DNA of 64,000 nucleotides, from assembly GCF_937616625.2 (NCBI RefSeq), contig NC_065573.1, positions 1,770,001 through 1,834,000 on the forward strand, in the 5' to 3' direction. Shown one piece after another: positions 36,431 to 48,512 of the stretch. A program made the translations under genes and the position numbers. Below the pieces are notes generated by a model that saw nothing but the letters and a program-made list of their open reading frames with translations, searched no databases and had not been told where the DNA came from. Position 1 is the first letter of the stretch, and every line of letters starts with the position of its first letter. This DNA comes from Mercurialis annua (lineage: Eukaryota > Streptophyta > Magnoliopsida > Malpighiales > Euphorbiaceae).

Positions 36431-38016
36431 CCTTGCACCACAGCATTTGATGCACGCGCATCCTGAGGAGTAAGAGCAAACACTCTGGCCTGACCCTGCG
36501 GCTGCTGCTGCGAACTCTGCCCAATACCATAACTGTTGGAACCTCTACCACCATTACCACGGCCACCAAAACCTCTGCCACCAGAACCATGGCCCCGCTG
36601 GCCACCAAAAGATGCTGCAGGTTGAGAGTACCCTACAGACTGTGTAAACGTAGGTCTCTGCTACTGATAAGATGACTGCGCCACACTGGAGTTAGACATC
36701 TGCTGCCCAGATGTCGGACACTCCCTGGAAAAATGACCCGGCTGGCCACAAGAGAAACAACCTCCAGGAGCTAACTGACACTGACCATAGTGCCTGCGTC
36801 TGCAATTCTGGCAGAACGGAATGTTCGATCCACCATTGTACCCGCGTCCTGAACCACGGTTACTCCCACTGCTAATAGAACTGTACGGAGCACTCCTAGC
36901 ACTATGCCTCCCTTCGTTGTGAGTACGGCGACTCCCCTTATTGGCCTGAGAAGAGCCACTGTAGTAGTTCCCACTACCATGCTGCACTGGGGCATGTTGC
37001 CCCCCACTAGGAACATCACTCTTTCCCTTATGATTCTGGAAAGGGTCAGAGATCGTCCCAAACTGAATCAACGAATTCTCCATCCGTCGAGCACTATCCA
37101 CTACCCGAGCAAACTCCATGTCTGCCCCTATCAGCAAAGAAAGAAATTCCGAGCCTAAACCCCTGATATAGCGGTCGTTCACTCGCCCACGATCACCCTG
37201 TAGATCTGTAGCAAACCGCCCCAAACGGACAAACTATGTAGTGTAATCTGTCACTGATCTATCCCCTTTCTTCAAACTTAGCAGCTTTTCTCTGAAATTC
37301 TCAGTAACAGAGAAGGGTAGATAGTAACCTCTAAACCTTGTCACAAAATCAGCCCAAGACAATGTAGCCATCTCTGGCCTGAAGTTATCGCGAAACCAGT
37401 CCTTAGCTGGACCCTTCAGCGACATCTCCAAAAGCATCACTGATTGACGATCAGTAGCTTGAATTCTCTCACTATTGTATTCAAACTCTTCCAAAAAGTC
37501 AAGAGCATCCCCAATACCATCAAAAGAAGTCGGATTCAACTTCGTGTAGGTCATCACCATCTCTCTGTCTGTCGGAATGTGACCGACACCAGCAAGTCCA
37601 CCCATACCAGCTACAGCACCAGCCTTAGGATGCTGCTGCTGTGCTAACTGATCCAGTACAGTACACTGATTCTGCAGAAGAGCCTGGTTGTTCTGCATCT
37701 CGACAATCCCAGCCAAGAAAGTAGTGAAGTCGAACGCCTGCATATTCGGTGCCTGTTGCACCCCTGGTGCCTGCTGCACATTTGGTGCCTGCTGCACATT
37801 TGGTGCCTGAACACATGCTGCACCACGTCCTCTAGCTCCACCTCTACCAGCACCAGCTCCTCTGCCTCTACCTCTGCCAGCACCTCTACCCCTACCACGT
37901 CCAGCATTGGCCGGAACTGGTGATACGTTCTGATCGACTTCCATGGAAATCGCATCATCAGCCACAGCTTCTTGCTCTGCCGCAGCACGAGCACGAGTAC
38001 GAACAACATTGTCCAT
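36421..38016 (-). pseudogene. gag: gag with two nonsense codons
   Basis: ATG at 38016-38014 follows the leader and matches the start of the second copy at 30202. Residues 39-66 are a Gly/Arg tract (GRGRGRGAGRGRGRG), 71-92 four imperfect VQQAPN units, and about 150-260 the Ty3-type gag core (FLEEFEYNSERI, GPAKDWFRDNF, WADFVTRFRGYYLP). A TAG interrupts at 37236-37234 after VTDYTT. The frame then resumes and holds two zinc-knuckle-like motifs, CQNCRRRHYGQC and CFSCGQPGHFSREC (CX2CX4HX4C, about 36720-36765), before a second TAG at 36663-36661. A Gly-rich tail (36500-36620) continues to the frameshift into protease. Gag would form the particle shell and bind RNA. Confidence 0.92.
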
Positions 38017-38361
38017 ATCCTAAGGATTTAACAAAAACAATTTAAATAACACATAATTCATACCCAAGTATGAAACAAAACAAGTAACAAATTAGGATTT
38101 CCCGAGAAATCAACAGCATTAAAATATTCACCCAAGTGAAATAAAATTAACATTTAACAGCATCAAATCAACATATAAAGACTGACTTGACGCAATCCTA
38201 TTGGTGTAGGAAGAATATTTTAAAAATCAAAAGATGACGTTTTTAATGACATGACAGAAACCTATATCCGCAGTAGTTCCTAAGACACAACCATACTTAA
38301 CAGAGTAAACATATAGCAAGCAAATGGCCTTGGTTTGAAACCAAAGCTCTGATACCAAGTT
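38017..38361 (-). mobile_element. 5' leader of the Tekay element with PBS
   Basis: PBS TGGTATCAGAGC at 38357-38346 on the minus strand, then about 330 bp to the gag ATG. It shares an ordered set of blocks with the LARD leader (49108-49450) and with 57658-57990. Examples on the minus strand are AGGAACTACTGCGG, AACGTCATC, TTTCACTTGGG, TTTCTCGGGAAA and TCATACTTGGGTATGA. It probably carries packaging and dimer signals; that is inferred from position and sharing. Confidence 0.88.
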
Positions 38362-39502
38362 TGTCACGACCCATTTTCATGAATCGCGACCGGCGCTAGG
38401 GTATGGGTAATGTAGTACCAAAACCCGTAACTAGCCTTTGATTTAATATATAAACACTTTACCTGCAGAAAACCAATGCTCGGGGGCAACCGAGACTTCA
38501 GCCTAAATCTAGCAGTTATAATATTCAACAATTAAAATAACATGCTTTCCAATAATAATATTAATTCGACTTAACATAAATAATTTTGAATAATCGTTTA
38601 ACATGCCAGAGCAGTAAATAACCAGTCAGACCAATCTGACAAAACTATAATAATAATAAAGACGTCTAGTTACTACTGCGGTCTAAGAATAAAACAGTTT
38701 TACAGTTTATCAAAAATAAATGGAACCTCCGAGGAAAAGTAAATGCGGAGATCACCAGACTCTCTCAGATCATAACCCTGGGAAAATTGTGAAAACAACG
38801 GGGTCACATATACTGAGATGAGTTTATACCACTATCTACATTTATTAAGTGGAAAACCTTAAAAACCGTTTAAAACATTTAATAACGATATTACGAATAA
38901 TAGTTGGAACCCTAATCCACAATTCTAAGTATAGACATAATCCAATAGGTCTGGTCCCGAGAGCTAAGCTACACCGAATTACCACTGACCACACTTATAC
39001 CAGAGTCCCGAGAGCTGAGCTACACCGAGTTACTCTACTTGGTCCCGAGAGCTATGCTCACACCGAGTTACTGTTGGTGCAGCGGGACGTGAGGGTCCGA
39101 ATCGTATATTTCAATTCAAAATTGGAATTCCAACAATTCGGATCCAGAAATTGATCATATCAATAACAAATGGATCGTCGTATCATCTAGTAATTAAAGC
39201 ACGCATCTAGAAACCGTAAGAAGAATACCTATGTCGATTCTCCAACGATTCTTGTAGTCCCGATAGTACGGCGACCTCAAGCTCGTCCACACGAGTATGC
39301 GTCCGATTGAATCCTCGCCTTGAAGTAATCTGCAAGACTTTCTCTTGCCGAGCAACCCTAAGCTCAAACTCTCGCCTCGATTACGTCTTTGCTGGGATGT
39401 ATGAAAAACTTTCTCCAAGCTTTTCTGTGATTGATGACTACTTGAACTCCTTCAAATATGCTCTCTTAAGTGTGGTGTCTTTAGAATAAGCAAAGGCAAC
39501 CT

Positions 39503-39512
39503 CTATTTATAG
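39503..39512 (-). promoter_or_regulatory. TATA box of the solo Copia-like LTR
   Basis: CTATAAATAG on the minus strand is a near-canonical plant TATA box. The truncated second copy at 43217-44382 begins just upstream of this point and so lacks it. Confidence 0.6.
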
Positions 39513-39676
39513 TGTGGAGCTTTGCTTAAGAATGCAACACCTCACATGCTAGGTGTCACACACCAAGCAAAGGTGTTGTCATCATTCGACACATCAGATG
39601 CTAGGTGTCACGCATCAAGCATAGGTGTGGCCACCTTCTGACACCTCGGATGCTAGGTGTCACACACAGAGACATA

Positions 39677-39869
39677 CATGACATCATCACATGACATCAT
39701 CACGTGACATCATCGTATGACATCATCGTGACATCATCACGTGACATCATCGTGACATCATCACATGACATCATCGTGACATCATCACATGACATCATCG
39801 TGACATCATCATGACATCATCACATGACATCATCGTGACATCATCACATGACATCATCATGACATCATC
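39677..39869. repeat. TGACATCATC minisatellite in the Copia-like LTR
   Basis: About sixteen copies of TGACATCATC joined by short linkers (AC, ACG, GTA, G), some making CACGTGACATCATC. A corresponding array in the second copy is at 43364-43559 with a different order of linkers. CACGTG and TGACATCA resemble plant bZIP sites; that role is inferred. Confidence 0.85.
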
Positions 39870-42800
39870 CTAACTTGGATAAAATACAATTAGGTGCCTA
39901 CTAATTTATAACTCTTACAAATTAGTCCCTAATTTGTACTTTTTTTCATCTTAGATTAATTTCCGAGATATGCTAGTATCTATATGAAATCGATCTCTCG
40001 TAAACTCAATCGGTTGCACACCCTATTGTGTGCGACTAAATAGGTACACATCTATATGGCAACGAGAGTCATAAGAAACGCCTTTCTTATATTAAATAAT
40101 TAAATCCCATTAATTATTAATTCTCGTAGATCGTGAGTGACGTCTAGCAACATATCGCGACCCCCAAATAGATATGAATGTTTTGATGCATTCTTTATGA
40201 ACCAATGTTCATAATTACCGTACACTCGAAATTCCCTTCATCTAAGATTCCGATCTCGACTAGTGTCACGGTTAAGTCAAACACTGTTTGTCTTAATCAT
40301 ATGACCTCATCTCAGTTCTTATTCTTGATAAATATGACTTCAACTAGAAACAACTTTCTAAGTAAGTCATATACACCCGCGCAGGTTTTATCATCCATCA
40401 AGAACAATTTGAGATAGCATAGAATCTTTTCTCCGTTCATCCGGAGTGATAAATCCTCTCTTGGTTAAACCCCTATCTCCATATACAACTAACTAGAGCC
40501 AACACATCCCGCGACCCTAGCTCATGAAAGATCTAGGGATAAGGAGTATCAAACTCTAATCACCTATATACAAGATAGTGTCACCGCAAGTCAAAGGACA
40601 TATGTACAATTATGAACTAGATGACATTAAATTGACTTTGATGAAATACCATGTATAAGTCATCTAGCGTCACTTGTTCGACCTACTCAACATCTTGAGT
40701 GTCCACATGTTTATCCTGATCCCCATCAAGTAATATGAGACTCACTACTTCCTATAATTAGTAACTCCTTACTAATCAGGAGAATAAACAGAGGTGACAA
40801 TCTTTTCGGGATAATACGATGCCCTTATTTGTAGGATCCCATCGATCGTGAACTGTTATTTAGATCACGTGTATAATAGAATCTGTAACTCATATTCTTA
40901 ACACCTTAAGTATAGATTCTATCACGATGTGATAAGGACAATACGTAATAAATGAACACTTAGTTGATGAGACACTTAGTTCAATTAGAACATATATATC
41001 TTTGCCATTGGGATTAGTTCTACAAATATACATGATCAAATGGCCCTAGGGCACATACTACTAACAGTTACCACATTACCATAATTACCTTACCCAGATC
41101 ATTACCGGTGCGCACGCAGTCCTAATGATGCCCATTAGGTAGCATGTTCCAACTAGAAGCCATAATATAAAAACAGTTCGAAATATACGTACAGTATATA
41201 TATTTAATATTAAAATAACAATTTACTTAATAAAGCGGTAAATAGTAAGTACAAACTCACAGCTTGCTAATCCACGTGAATACCGGCAAGCAACTAATCT
41301 TGGTTCGCCTCTAGAGCACGAACAATAGACGGGTCTAGCATATAAAATAATTATTAAAAACAGACCCTAACTCTAGAGAGTACTAGACACCACATAGGAC
41401 TAGCACAAATAACACGTCGGAATAACACAAGCCAGAACACACCAAAAATACCCATTAGGTAATAAAGCCCAATTAATATAAGACTATTGAGTTCTCGCTT
41501 TAAAATCCAATTTATAAATATTATTTAATAATCTTTAAATAATAATAAATTTCTAAATAGTGGGTTAGCCGAGTTATCATTAACTACCAAGCTAACCTCA
41601 CTTGTCGAGTGACCCAAGTCTAACCCGACTCAAAACGTTTATCAATATAAACCCGAGTTTATATTTATTAACTAATTCAATAAAATAATAATCCATTTTA
41701 AAAGCGGAACTCAATAACTTCAATTTTTAAGTAACCCGAGTTACATCCCAAAAATCTAACCATTTTAAGTTTATAAAAGTTTAGGGACTAAACTGTACTT
41801 TAGCCAATTAGGGACTAAACTGTACTTTTGCCAATTAGGGACTAAATTATACTTTAACCAATTTGATATCCAAAATCAATTTAATTGCTTTTGTTTACAA
41901 TTAAAACTTAATATAAAGTTATTAACCAAAAACTTAATTTAAATAAGTTTTAAAAATGTTCAGGGGCTAAATTGTAATTTAGCCATTTTTATATTCAAAA
42001 CCCAATATAATTACCCTAGTAATTATATTAACTTTAATTTATAATTAAACCATCGTTTCCAATATATTACTTGTAAATTTTAACGAAATCCAATTAATAA
42101 CAAAACAAAAGTAAAACTAACTTTAAGTATCCATTGATTTAAGCAACAACATTTCGGTGACAAAAACAAGTAATTTACCATCCTCTTCATTCAAAACAAA
42201 CCTGATCCCCGCCTAGCCTATACTGCCATGGCCAAACATTTCAAACCTTCAATGTTTCAACACCAAACTCAACCAAATATACATAAGACAATATATGTAA
42301 CCATTTTAATCATCCAAAGATGGCAGCAAAGCCATGAATCCTAGAAACTTAGAAATAAATATAACACAATAATTGATTATTAACGAAACCGAGAATCGTT
42401 AAAATGATGGGTACGAAACGATAGATTCAATCCACAACCGAAAGCTTAAATACCAATAACTAACATCCCATGATTCTTAGTCATGATTATGCCAAAGGAA
42501 AAATGGAAATATTCGGCAGAATCATTCATCTTGGCATGAAACAGTATATATAACATTAAAGCGATAACTGTACGGCGATTGAAACGAAATCGATAGCGTA
42601 CCGTTCAACGAAATCAAGGTTGGGAATCATAGGTAAGTGAGTCTAGAACGTCTGAGATCAAACGATACTGATTTCGATCTAGAAACGAATTAGAACAATC
42701 AAAATTATGTAATGCCGTTCAATCATAAAAATTGGATTCACATGAAATAAGAAGCTTACCGGATCGGCAAGGTTTGAGGGGAGATTTCAGTAACAATTCT

Positions 42801-43216
42801 TAGGTAAAATGAATGTTAAAGGTGGCTAGGGTTTGCTTGTAGTGTGGAGAATAGATTAGGTTTAAGATTTACGTATTTAAGGGATCAGAAATGAAGAGAA
42901 TAAGGTCCAAAGTACCCTCCTCACAAGGGTCCTGCTGGTCTCGAACGAGACCAGCAAATCTGTTGCATTCTCGTTCGAGAATGCTGATTCTCGAACGAGA
43001 CTCAGCCTAAAATGCTGAGGTCTCGTTCGAGAATCACAATTCTCGAACGAGAATTCTCACTTTTGGTTCAGGTCTCTTTCGAGACCTGATTCACATGTGG
43101 TGGTTCAACCATTTTGGTTGAACCACCAAAAATAAAAAGGACTACACAATTTCTAAAATTGAACCGGACCAAAAATTAAACTACGAATTGAACCGCCCCA
43201 AAAAAATTTAAACTAC

Positions 43217-44382
43217 GAATGCAACACCTCACATGCTAGGTGTCACACACCAAGCAAAGGTGTTGTCACAATTCGACACATTAGATGCTAGGTGTCACGC
43301 ATCAAGCATAGGTGTTGCCACCTTCTAACACCTCGGATGCTAGGTGTCACACACAGAGACATACATGACATCATCACATGACATCATCACGTGACATCAT
43401 CGTATGACATCATCGTGACATCATCACGTGACATCATCGTGACATCATCATCGTGACATCATCACATGACATCATCGTGACATCATCAAATGACATCATC
43501 ATGACATCATCACATGACATCATCGTGACATCATCACATGACATCATCGTGACATCATCCTAACTTGGATAAAATACAATTAGGTGCCTACTAATTTATA
43601 ACTCTTACAAATTAGTCCCTAATTTGTACTTTTTTTTCATCTTAGATTAATTTCCGAGATATGCTAGTATCTATATGAAATCGATCTCTCGTAAACTCAA
43701 TCGGTTGCACACCCTATTGTGTGCGACTAACTAGGTTCACATCTATATGGCAACGAGAGTCATAAGAAACGCCTTTCTTATATTAAATAATTAAATCCCA
43801 TTAACTATTAATTCTCGTAGATCGTGAGTGACGTCTAGCAACATATCGCGACCCCCAAATAGATATGAATGTTTCGATGCATTCTTTATGAACCAATGTT
43901 CATAATTACCGTACACTCAAAATTTCCTTCATCTAAGATTCCGATCTCGACTAGTGTCACGGTTAAGTCAAACACTGTTTGTCTTAATCATATGACCTCA
44001 TCTCAGTTCTTATTCTTGATAAATATGACTTCCACTAGAAATAACTTTCTAAGTAAGTCATATACACCCGCGCAGGTTTTATCATCCATCAAGAACAATT
44101 TGAGATAGCATAGAATCTTTTCTCCGTTCATCCGGAGTGATAAATCCTCTCTTGGTTAAACCCCTATCTCCATATACAACTAACTAGAGCCAACACATCC
44201 CGCGACCCTAGCTCATGAAAGATCTAGGGATAAGGAGTATCAAACTCTAATCACCTATATACAAGATAGTGTCACCGCAAGTGAAAGGGCATATGTACAA
44301 TTATGAACTAGATGACATTAAATTGACTTTGATGAAATACCATGTATAAGTAATCTAGCGTCACGTGTTCGACCTACTCAAC
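43217..44382 (-). mobile_element. U3-only fragment of the same Copia-like LTR
   Basis: Matches 39531-40690 of the solo LTR in the same orientation, beginning GAATGCAACACC and ending CTACTCAAC. It lacks both LTR ends and the TATA region. On the right it stops at a gypsy LTR start (TGTAATATCCC at 44383), so that element probably inserted into it. If so, the rest of the Copia-like LTR (starting ATCTTGAGTG) should lie past the right edge of the window, behind a TCAAC duplication. Confidence 0.88.
43364..43559. repeat. second TGACATCATC minisatellite
   Basis: The same unit as 39677-39869. Linker order differs (an extra CATCATCG unit near 43448 and AAATG near 43488), showing unit turnover since the two LTR copies separated. 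Confidence 0.85.
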
Positions 44383-44621
44383 TGTAATATCCCGTAAAAA
44401 ATTTGAAATTTAATTTAGGAGCTTCGGGATTATTTCGAGTCGTTTACGTTTTTTCGTTGGAATGTTCGGTTCAATATTATAATTTGATTTAGAATCGTGG
44501 TTCAACCAAATTTAGGTTGAACCACACGGGACCTTCATTGGTTAATGAAGAGTCTCGAACGAGACCTTTGCGACCCTCCCACAAACCCTTTTTTTCACCC
44601 ACGTTTTAACCTAACTAATCC

Positions 44622-44631
44622 CTATAAAAAC
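44622..44631 (+). promoter_or_regulatory. TATA box of LTR B
   Basis: CTATAAAAAC, 240 bp into the LTR and 57 bp after the GTCTCGAACGAGAC palindrome. A good match to plant TATA boxes. Confidence 0.6.
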
Positions 44632-45996
44632 GTAATTTATTTACCCTAATTTATTCACCACACTACAATCTAACCCTAGCCTTCTTTCCTACTCAAAATC
44701 GCTGTGAATTATTGCGCTTTTCATCAATCAAAGTTGGAGGAAATCATCGATAAGTTGCTGGGTTTTGTTCTCAGTTTTTGCTGAAAACGTCACCTCCGTT
44801 TATTGATTCGTTCTCACTCGTTCGGACGTTATTTTCAGTTCCGAAACGTTCTAGTCGAAGAAGACTCACGTACCTACAAATCCCAACTTTTGCTTCGCAC
44901 AACGGTACGTTACGTTTCTCGTATTTGCTGTAACCGTTGCCGCGTTTATGTAAATTCTGTTTTTGAGTTCTAAATCGACCTCTTTGAATTTCAATCCGTT
45001 TGACAGCCGTTTGGAGATCGAAATCAATTCCGTTTGTTCCCCGTGATAGTAGACTCGTTCCTCTACGTCTGTACGCTTTTCATTCGCCAAACGGTAAGTA
45101 GATTATTCTGTACCAATCGCCGCCATTTCATCGTTTTATATGAAACTAAATTGTGAATGTTTAAAAGTGTTTCTGCCGAGTTCTTACCTCCTTTTGGCTT
45201 TGATTTTGATAGTTTGGTGTTCATAAATATATGAGAATGTTAGTTGTGATTTGTTTAAGCTCTCAGTTAAGTTTTGTCTCATCGTTTCCGGTTCTTGTTC
45301 GTCGTTCTCGGATTTGCAGTGATGTGCGTTGGTTTTGTTTTTGATGTTTTGATTACTCTTGAGTTGTTATAAGAATGATTCATTGTTTAGCTTTCGGTTG
45401 TAGTAACTTTCATGTTATTTATATTATTATTCTTGCTTGATGGATCTTGTTAAGAAGTTAATGATTTTGTTGGCTTGGGTTTATATGGGTTTCTGCTACT
45501 GTTATTGTTTGGTTGGAATATGATGTTTGGAGGAAGATGATGAAGTGGCAGTAGCTGTTTGGGTGGTATTGTTTATTTTGGTTAAAGGGTTAACTTGGTC
45601 ACTCACTTCTTTTGCTTTAATCAATGGTATTCCTTAGGTTAATTGTTAACTATTTCATATTTGATTTATTATTAATTGTTTTTGATTTTAACTTGGGGAT
45701 TGCATTTCAAATTAAAAATTTTGCAACTTGATAATATTATATATATATTTTTAATCTAAAAATTATATTTGAATCCATTTAAAATTAAATTTATTGTTAT
45801 CATTATTATTTTAAATGGGATTGGATATTTATTATCAATTTATAAATTTATAAATTCTCGGGCGACACTTTTATTTTTGGCTTAATGTGCCAATGTGATT
45901 AGATTTTAATTTAACTTTTAAATTATTTATTTGATTTATTATAAAGGGGAAATTTGATATTTTTATCTGATGTATAATTTTAGAGAATTTGCTTAG

Positions 45997-46001
45997 CATG
46001 C
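45997..46001. other. target-site duplication, left copy
   Basis: CATGC directly before the LARD LTR start, paired with CATGC at 56316-56320 directly after its end. It proves the borders of the insertion. Confidence 0.93.
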
Positions 46002-46398
46002 TGTAAAAACCCGTATTTTTCTTTCATTATTTTTAAATTATTTTAAATTTTGTTTTATTTTATTTTTGCATTCCGTCAAACTTTAGGTAATTTATTATTA
46101 TTTTTATTAAATATTTTAATTTAATTTAATTGGAATCGCTCGTTGATTCGGTCGTGATTCGATTTATATTGGGTTGGTATTATTAAATCTTAAAAGAAAA
46201 AAAAACAAAAGGAAAAGAGAATTTAAAATGAAATATGATCATGAATAATTCCATGCATTCACGTGTTCCATTCTTTTTCTTTAAAACATAATTAAGCCCA
46301 TGTCCTTATTAACATAGCAAGCCCATCATCTTGTCCTTTTAAGCTTCAATTTAAGGACCATCTGAAACCAGTAGCTGCACCTGTTATATACGTTCACC

Positions 46399-46409
46399 CT
46401 ATTTATATC
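46399..46409 (+). promoter_or_regulatory. TATA box of the LARD 5' LTR
   Basis: CTATTTATATC, about 400 bp into the LTR, with the same word at 53606-53616 in the 3' LTR. Transcription would start about 30 bp downstream, near 46435. Confidence 0.5.
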
Positions 46410-48391
46410 GATTCAAAACCTAATCTCATTCACTACTCATCTATTCAAAACTTAGCCGTCACAATTCTCTCAAGAATCCCTGGAAAATAACGTTGCCATC
46501 GCCCTCAAACTTTGGTGTTCATCGTAAGTTTCATCTTTTAAATTTCAGCTTTGGCATATAAATCGATACCTCCGTAATTTGGATCGTTCTCTTTCGTTTC
46601 TAGATCGAAATCAAAACCGTTTAATCCCAGAGATTGTAGACTCAATTCACTTTGATTTCGCAACACGGTACGCTAACAATCCCGTATTAGTCGCCGTCGT
46701 CTTATCGTTCTTTGATTTTTTTTGCCTCTGTTCTATTCCTTTTGCGGCTGCCAAATTTCGTTCGATTCCTTTGCTTTGGTTTGATTAGTTTGATAATATT
46801 AAGACTTTAGGTATGTTAGTTGTCATGTGTTTAAACTAAGTTTGATGATGTTCCATTTTTCCCGGATGTTTGATTCATCGTTCTTATTTTCTCAAGGATG
46901 AACTCTTGGTTGGTGTCATGTAATGTTGACACTATGTTGTTCTTGATTATTATTCTTGATTCATTATGATATGATAATGAATTGATGAGTTTCTGAAAGC
47001 TTGATTTGGTTAGCATGAGTTTCAGTCCTTGATTTCATAACTCTGTTAGTTTTGTTTAATGTTTGTATAATTGGGTTTGTCATGTTGAAGGAGACGATGA
47101 TGTGTCGTTGTGTATTTGGCTCTTTGGGTTTTGTTTTGGCTAAAGACCCTTTCTAGCCCTTGAATTGTTTTGCCTAACATCTTTTAATTCATTAAGTTAT
47201 TAATTGTTGCTTTTAAAATTAATTTTGATTTAAACTACGGAATTGGTTCCGGCCTTTAAATTGGCAACTCAATTATCAATTATGATTTTAAATTACTTAA
47301 GCATTATTATTTTAGATTTGGAATTTATACTAATTTTATTATATTTAAATGACTTTAAATTTCTATTGTGGGATTTCAATTGAAATTCAGAATTTGCCAA
47401 TTTGATAATATTACTTTTAAATTCTAAAAATAATATTTGAATTATTTGTAATTAAATTAATAATAATTATTATTATTAAATTAATATTTTGGGATTTTGG
47501 TTTAGCGGACCAAATGGGCTAAATTCCAATTTAGTCCTTGAACATTGTTATAACTTAATTTAGTTAAGTTATCTTTTAGATAACTTTTGGACTTGTGTTT
47601 GAAATATTAAATTAGTAAATTGAGAGCGAGAAATTAATTTGATTTCGAATATCAAATTGGATATAGTACAGTTTAATTCCTAAACTTTTATAAACTTAAA
47701 ATGGTTAGATTTTTGGGTTGTAACTTGGGTTACTTGAAATTTAAGTTATTGAGTTCTGCTTTTAAAAATAAATTATTATTTTATCGAATTATTTTATAAA
47801 TATAAACTCGGGTTTATATTTGATAAACGTTTTGAGTCGGGTTAGACTTGGGTCACCCGACAAATGAGGTTAGCTTGGTAGTTATTGGTAACTCGGCTAA
47901 CCCACTATATGGAAATTAATTGTTATTTAAGTATTATTAAATAATATTCATAAATTGGATTTTAAGTGAGAACTCAATAGACTTGTAATAATTGTGCATT
48001 ATTACCTTTTGGGTATTTTTGTGTTGTTCTGGATTATATAATTCCGACGTGTTATTTGTGCTAGTCCTATGTGGTGTCTAGTACTCTCTAGAGTTAGGGT
48101 CTGTTTTTAATAATTATTTTATTTGTCTAGACCCGTCTACTGTTCGTGCTTCACAGGCGAACCGGGATTAGTTGCTTGCCGGTTATCACGTGGATTAGCA
48201 AGCTGTGAGTTTGTACTTGCTATTTACCGCTTTATTAAGTAAATTGTTATTTTAAATATTAAATATATATACTTACGTATATTTCGTACTGTTTTTATAT
48301 TATGGCTCTTAGTTTGAACATGCTACCTAATGGGCATCATTAGGACTGCGTGCGCACTGGTAATGATTTGGGTAAGGTAATTATGGTAATG

Positions 48392-48512
48392 TGGTAATTC
48401 GGTGTGAGCATAGCTCTCGGGACCAGGTAGAGTAACTCGGTGTAGCTCAGCTCTCGGGACTCTGGTATAAGTGTGGTCAGTGGTAACTCGGTGTAGCTCA
48501 GCTCCCGGGACC
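48392..48512 (+). repeat. three-unit minisatellite in the LTR
   Basis: Units at 48392-48423, 48431-48460 and 48482-48512, each from GGTAACTCGG-like to CTCTCGGGAC, with inner palindrome AGCTCAGCT. The same arrays are at 55600-55722, about 526-650, and reversed at 31139-31258 and 38953-39070. Confidence 0.85.

Larger units (their letters stand above)
39072..41066 (-). mobile_element. solo LTR of a Copia-like element (1,995 bp)
   Basis: It is bounded by TGTTGGTG at 39072 and CTAACA at 41066, with the 5-bp target duplication GTTAC at 39067-39071 and 41067-41071. No internal domain is present, so this is a solo LTR left by LTR-LTR recombination. Orientation is inferred from CTATAAATAG on the minus strand (39512-39503), giving about 1.55 kb U3 and 0.44 kb R-U5. 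On the minus strand it begins TGTTAGTAGTATGTGCCC. Assignment to Copia is a judgement from the ends and general look, not from any coding sequence. Its short open frames are not supported. Confidence 0.85.
30548..43216 (-). mobile_element. Tekay-type Ty3/gypsy chromovirus, degenerate, with a nested solo LTR
   Basis: Order on the minus strand: 5' LTR (43216-38362, interrupted), PBS 38357-38346, leader, gag from 38016, protease remnant, RT, RNase H, integrase, chromodomain ending 33539, PPT 33434-33423, 3' LTR 33422-30548. Family assignment rests on the C-terminal chromodomain, the two CCHC-type gag motifs, the initiator-Met PBS and long TGTAATATCCC LTRs. It is inactive through nonsense codons at 37234-37236, 36661-36663 and 34361-34363, a frameshift near 36415 and a protease-RT deletion near 36126. 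Target duplications cannot be tested because neither outer border survives intact. Confidence 0.9.
38362..43216 (-). mobile_element. 5' LTR of the Tekay element, split by a solo LTR and missing its tip
   Basis: 38362-39071 and 41067-43216 together equal the 3' LTR minus about the last 25-60 bp of its U3 start. Homology fades after the GAACCGCCCC at 43189-43198, and Copia-like sequence starts at about 43217. The split is the 39072-41066 insertion with duplicated GTTAC. The palindrome cluster lies at 42934-43127. A 24-bp stretch with GACAAAAACAAG near 42157 is absent from the 3' LTR. Confidence 0.9.

Noticed and set aside
33608..37816. Several overlapping open frames on both strands across gag-pol
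   Set aside because: They are shadows of the minus-strand gag, protease and pol frames in other phases.
44378..44382. TCAAC as target duplication of the LTR B element
   Set aside because: Only one side is visible, so it stays a prediction and not a feature.
46579..46788. 69-codon frame repeated in both LARD LTRs (also 53786-53995)
   Set aside because: The two copies are LTR duplicates of each other, so repetition is no evidence of selection, and no domain is recognisable.
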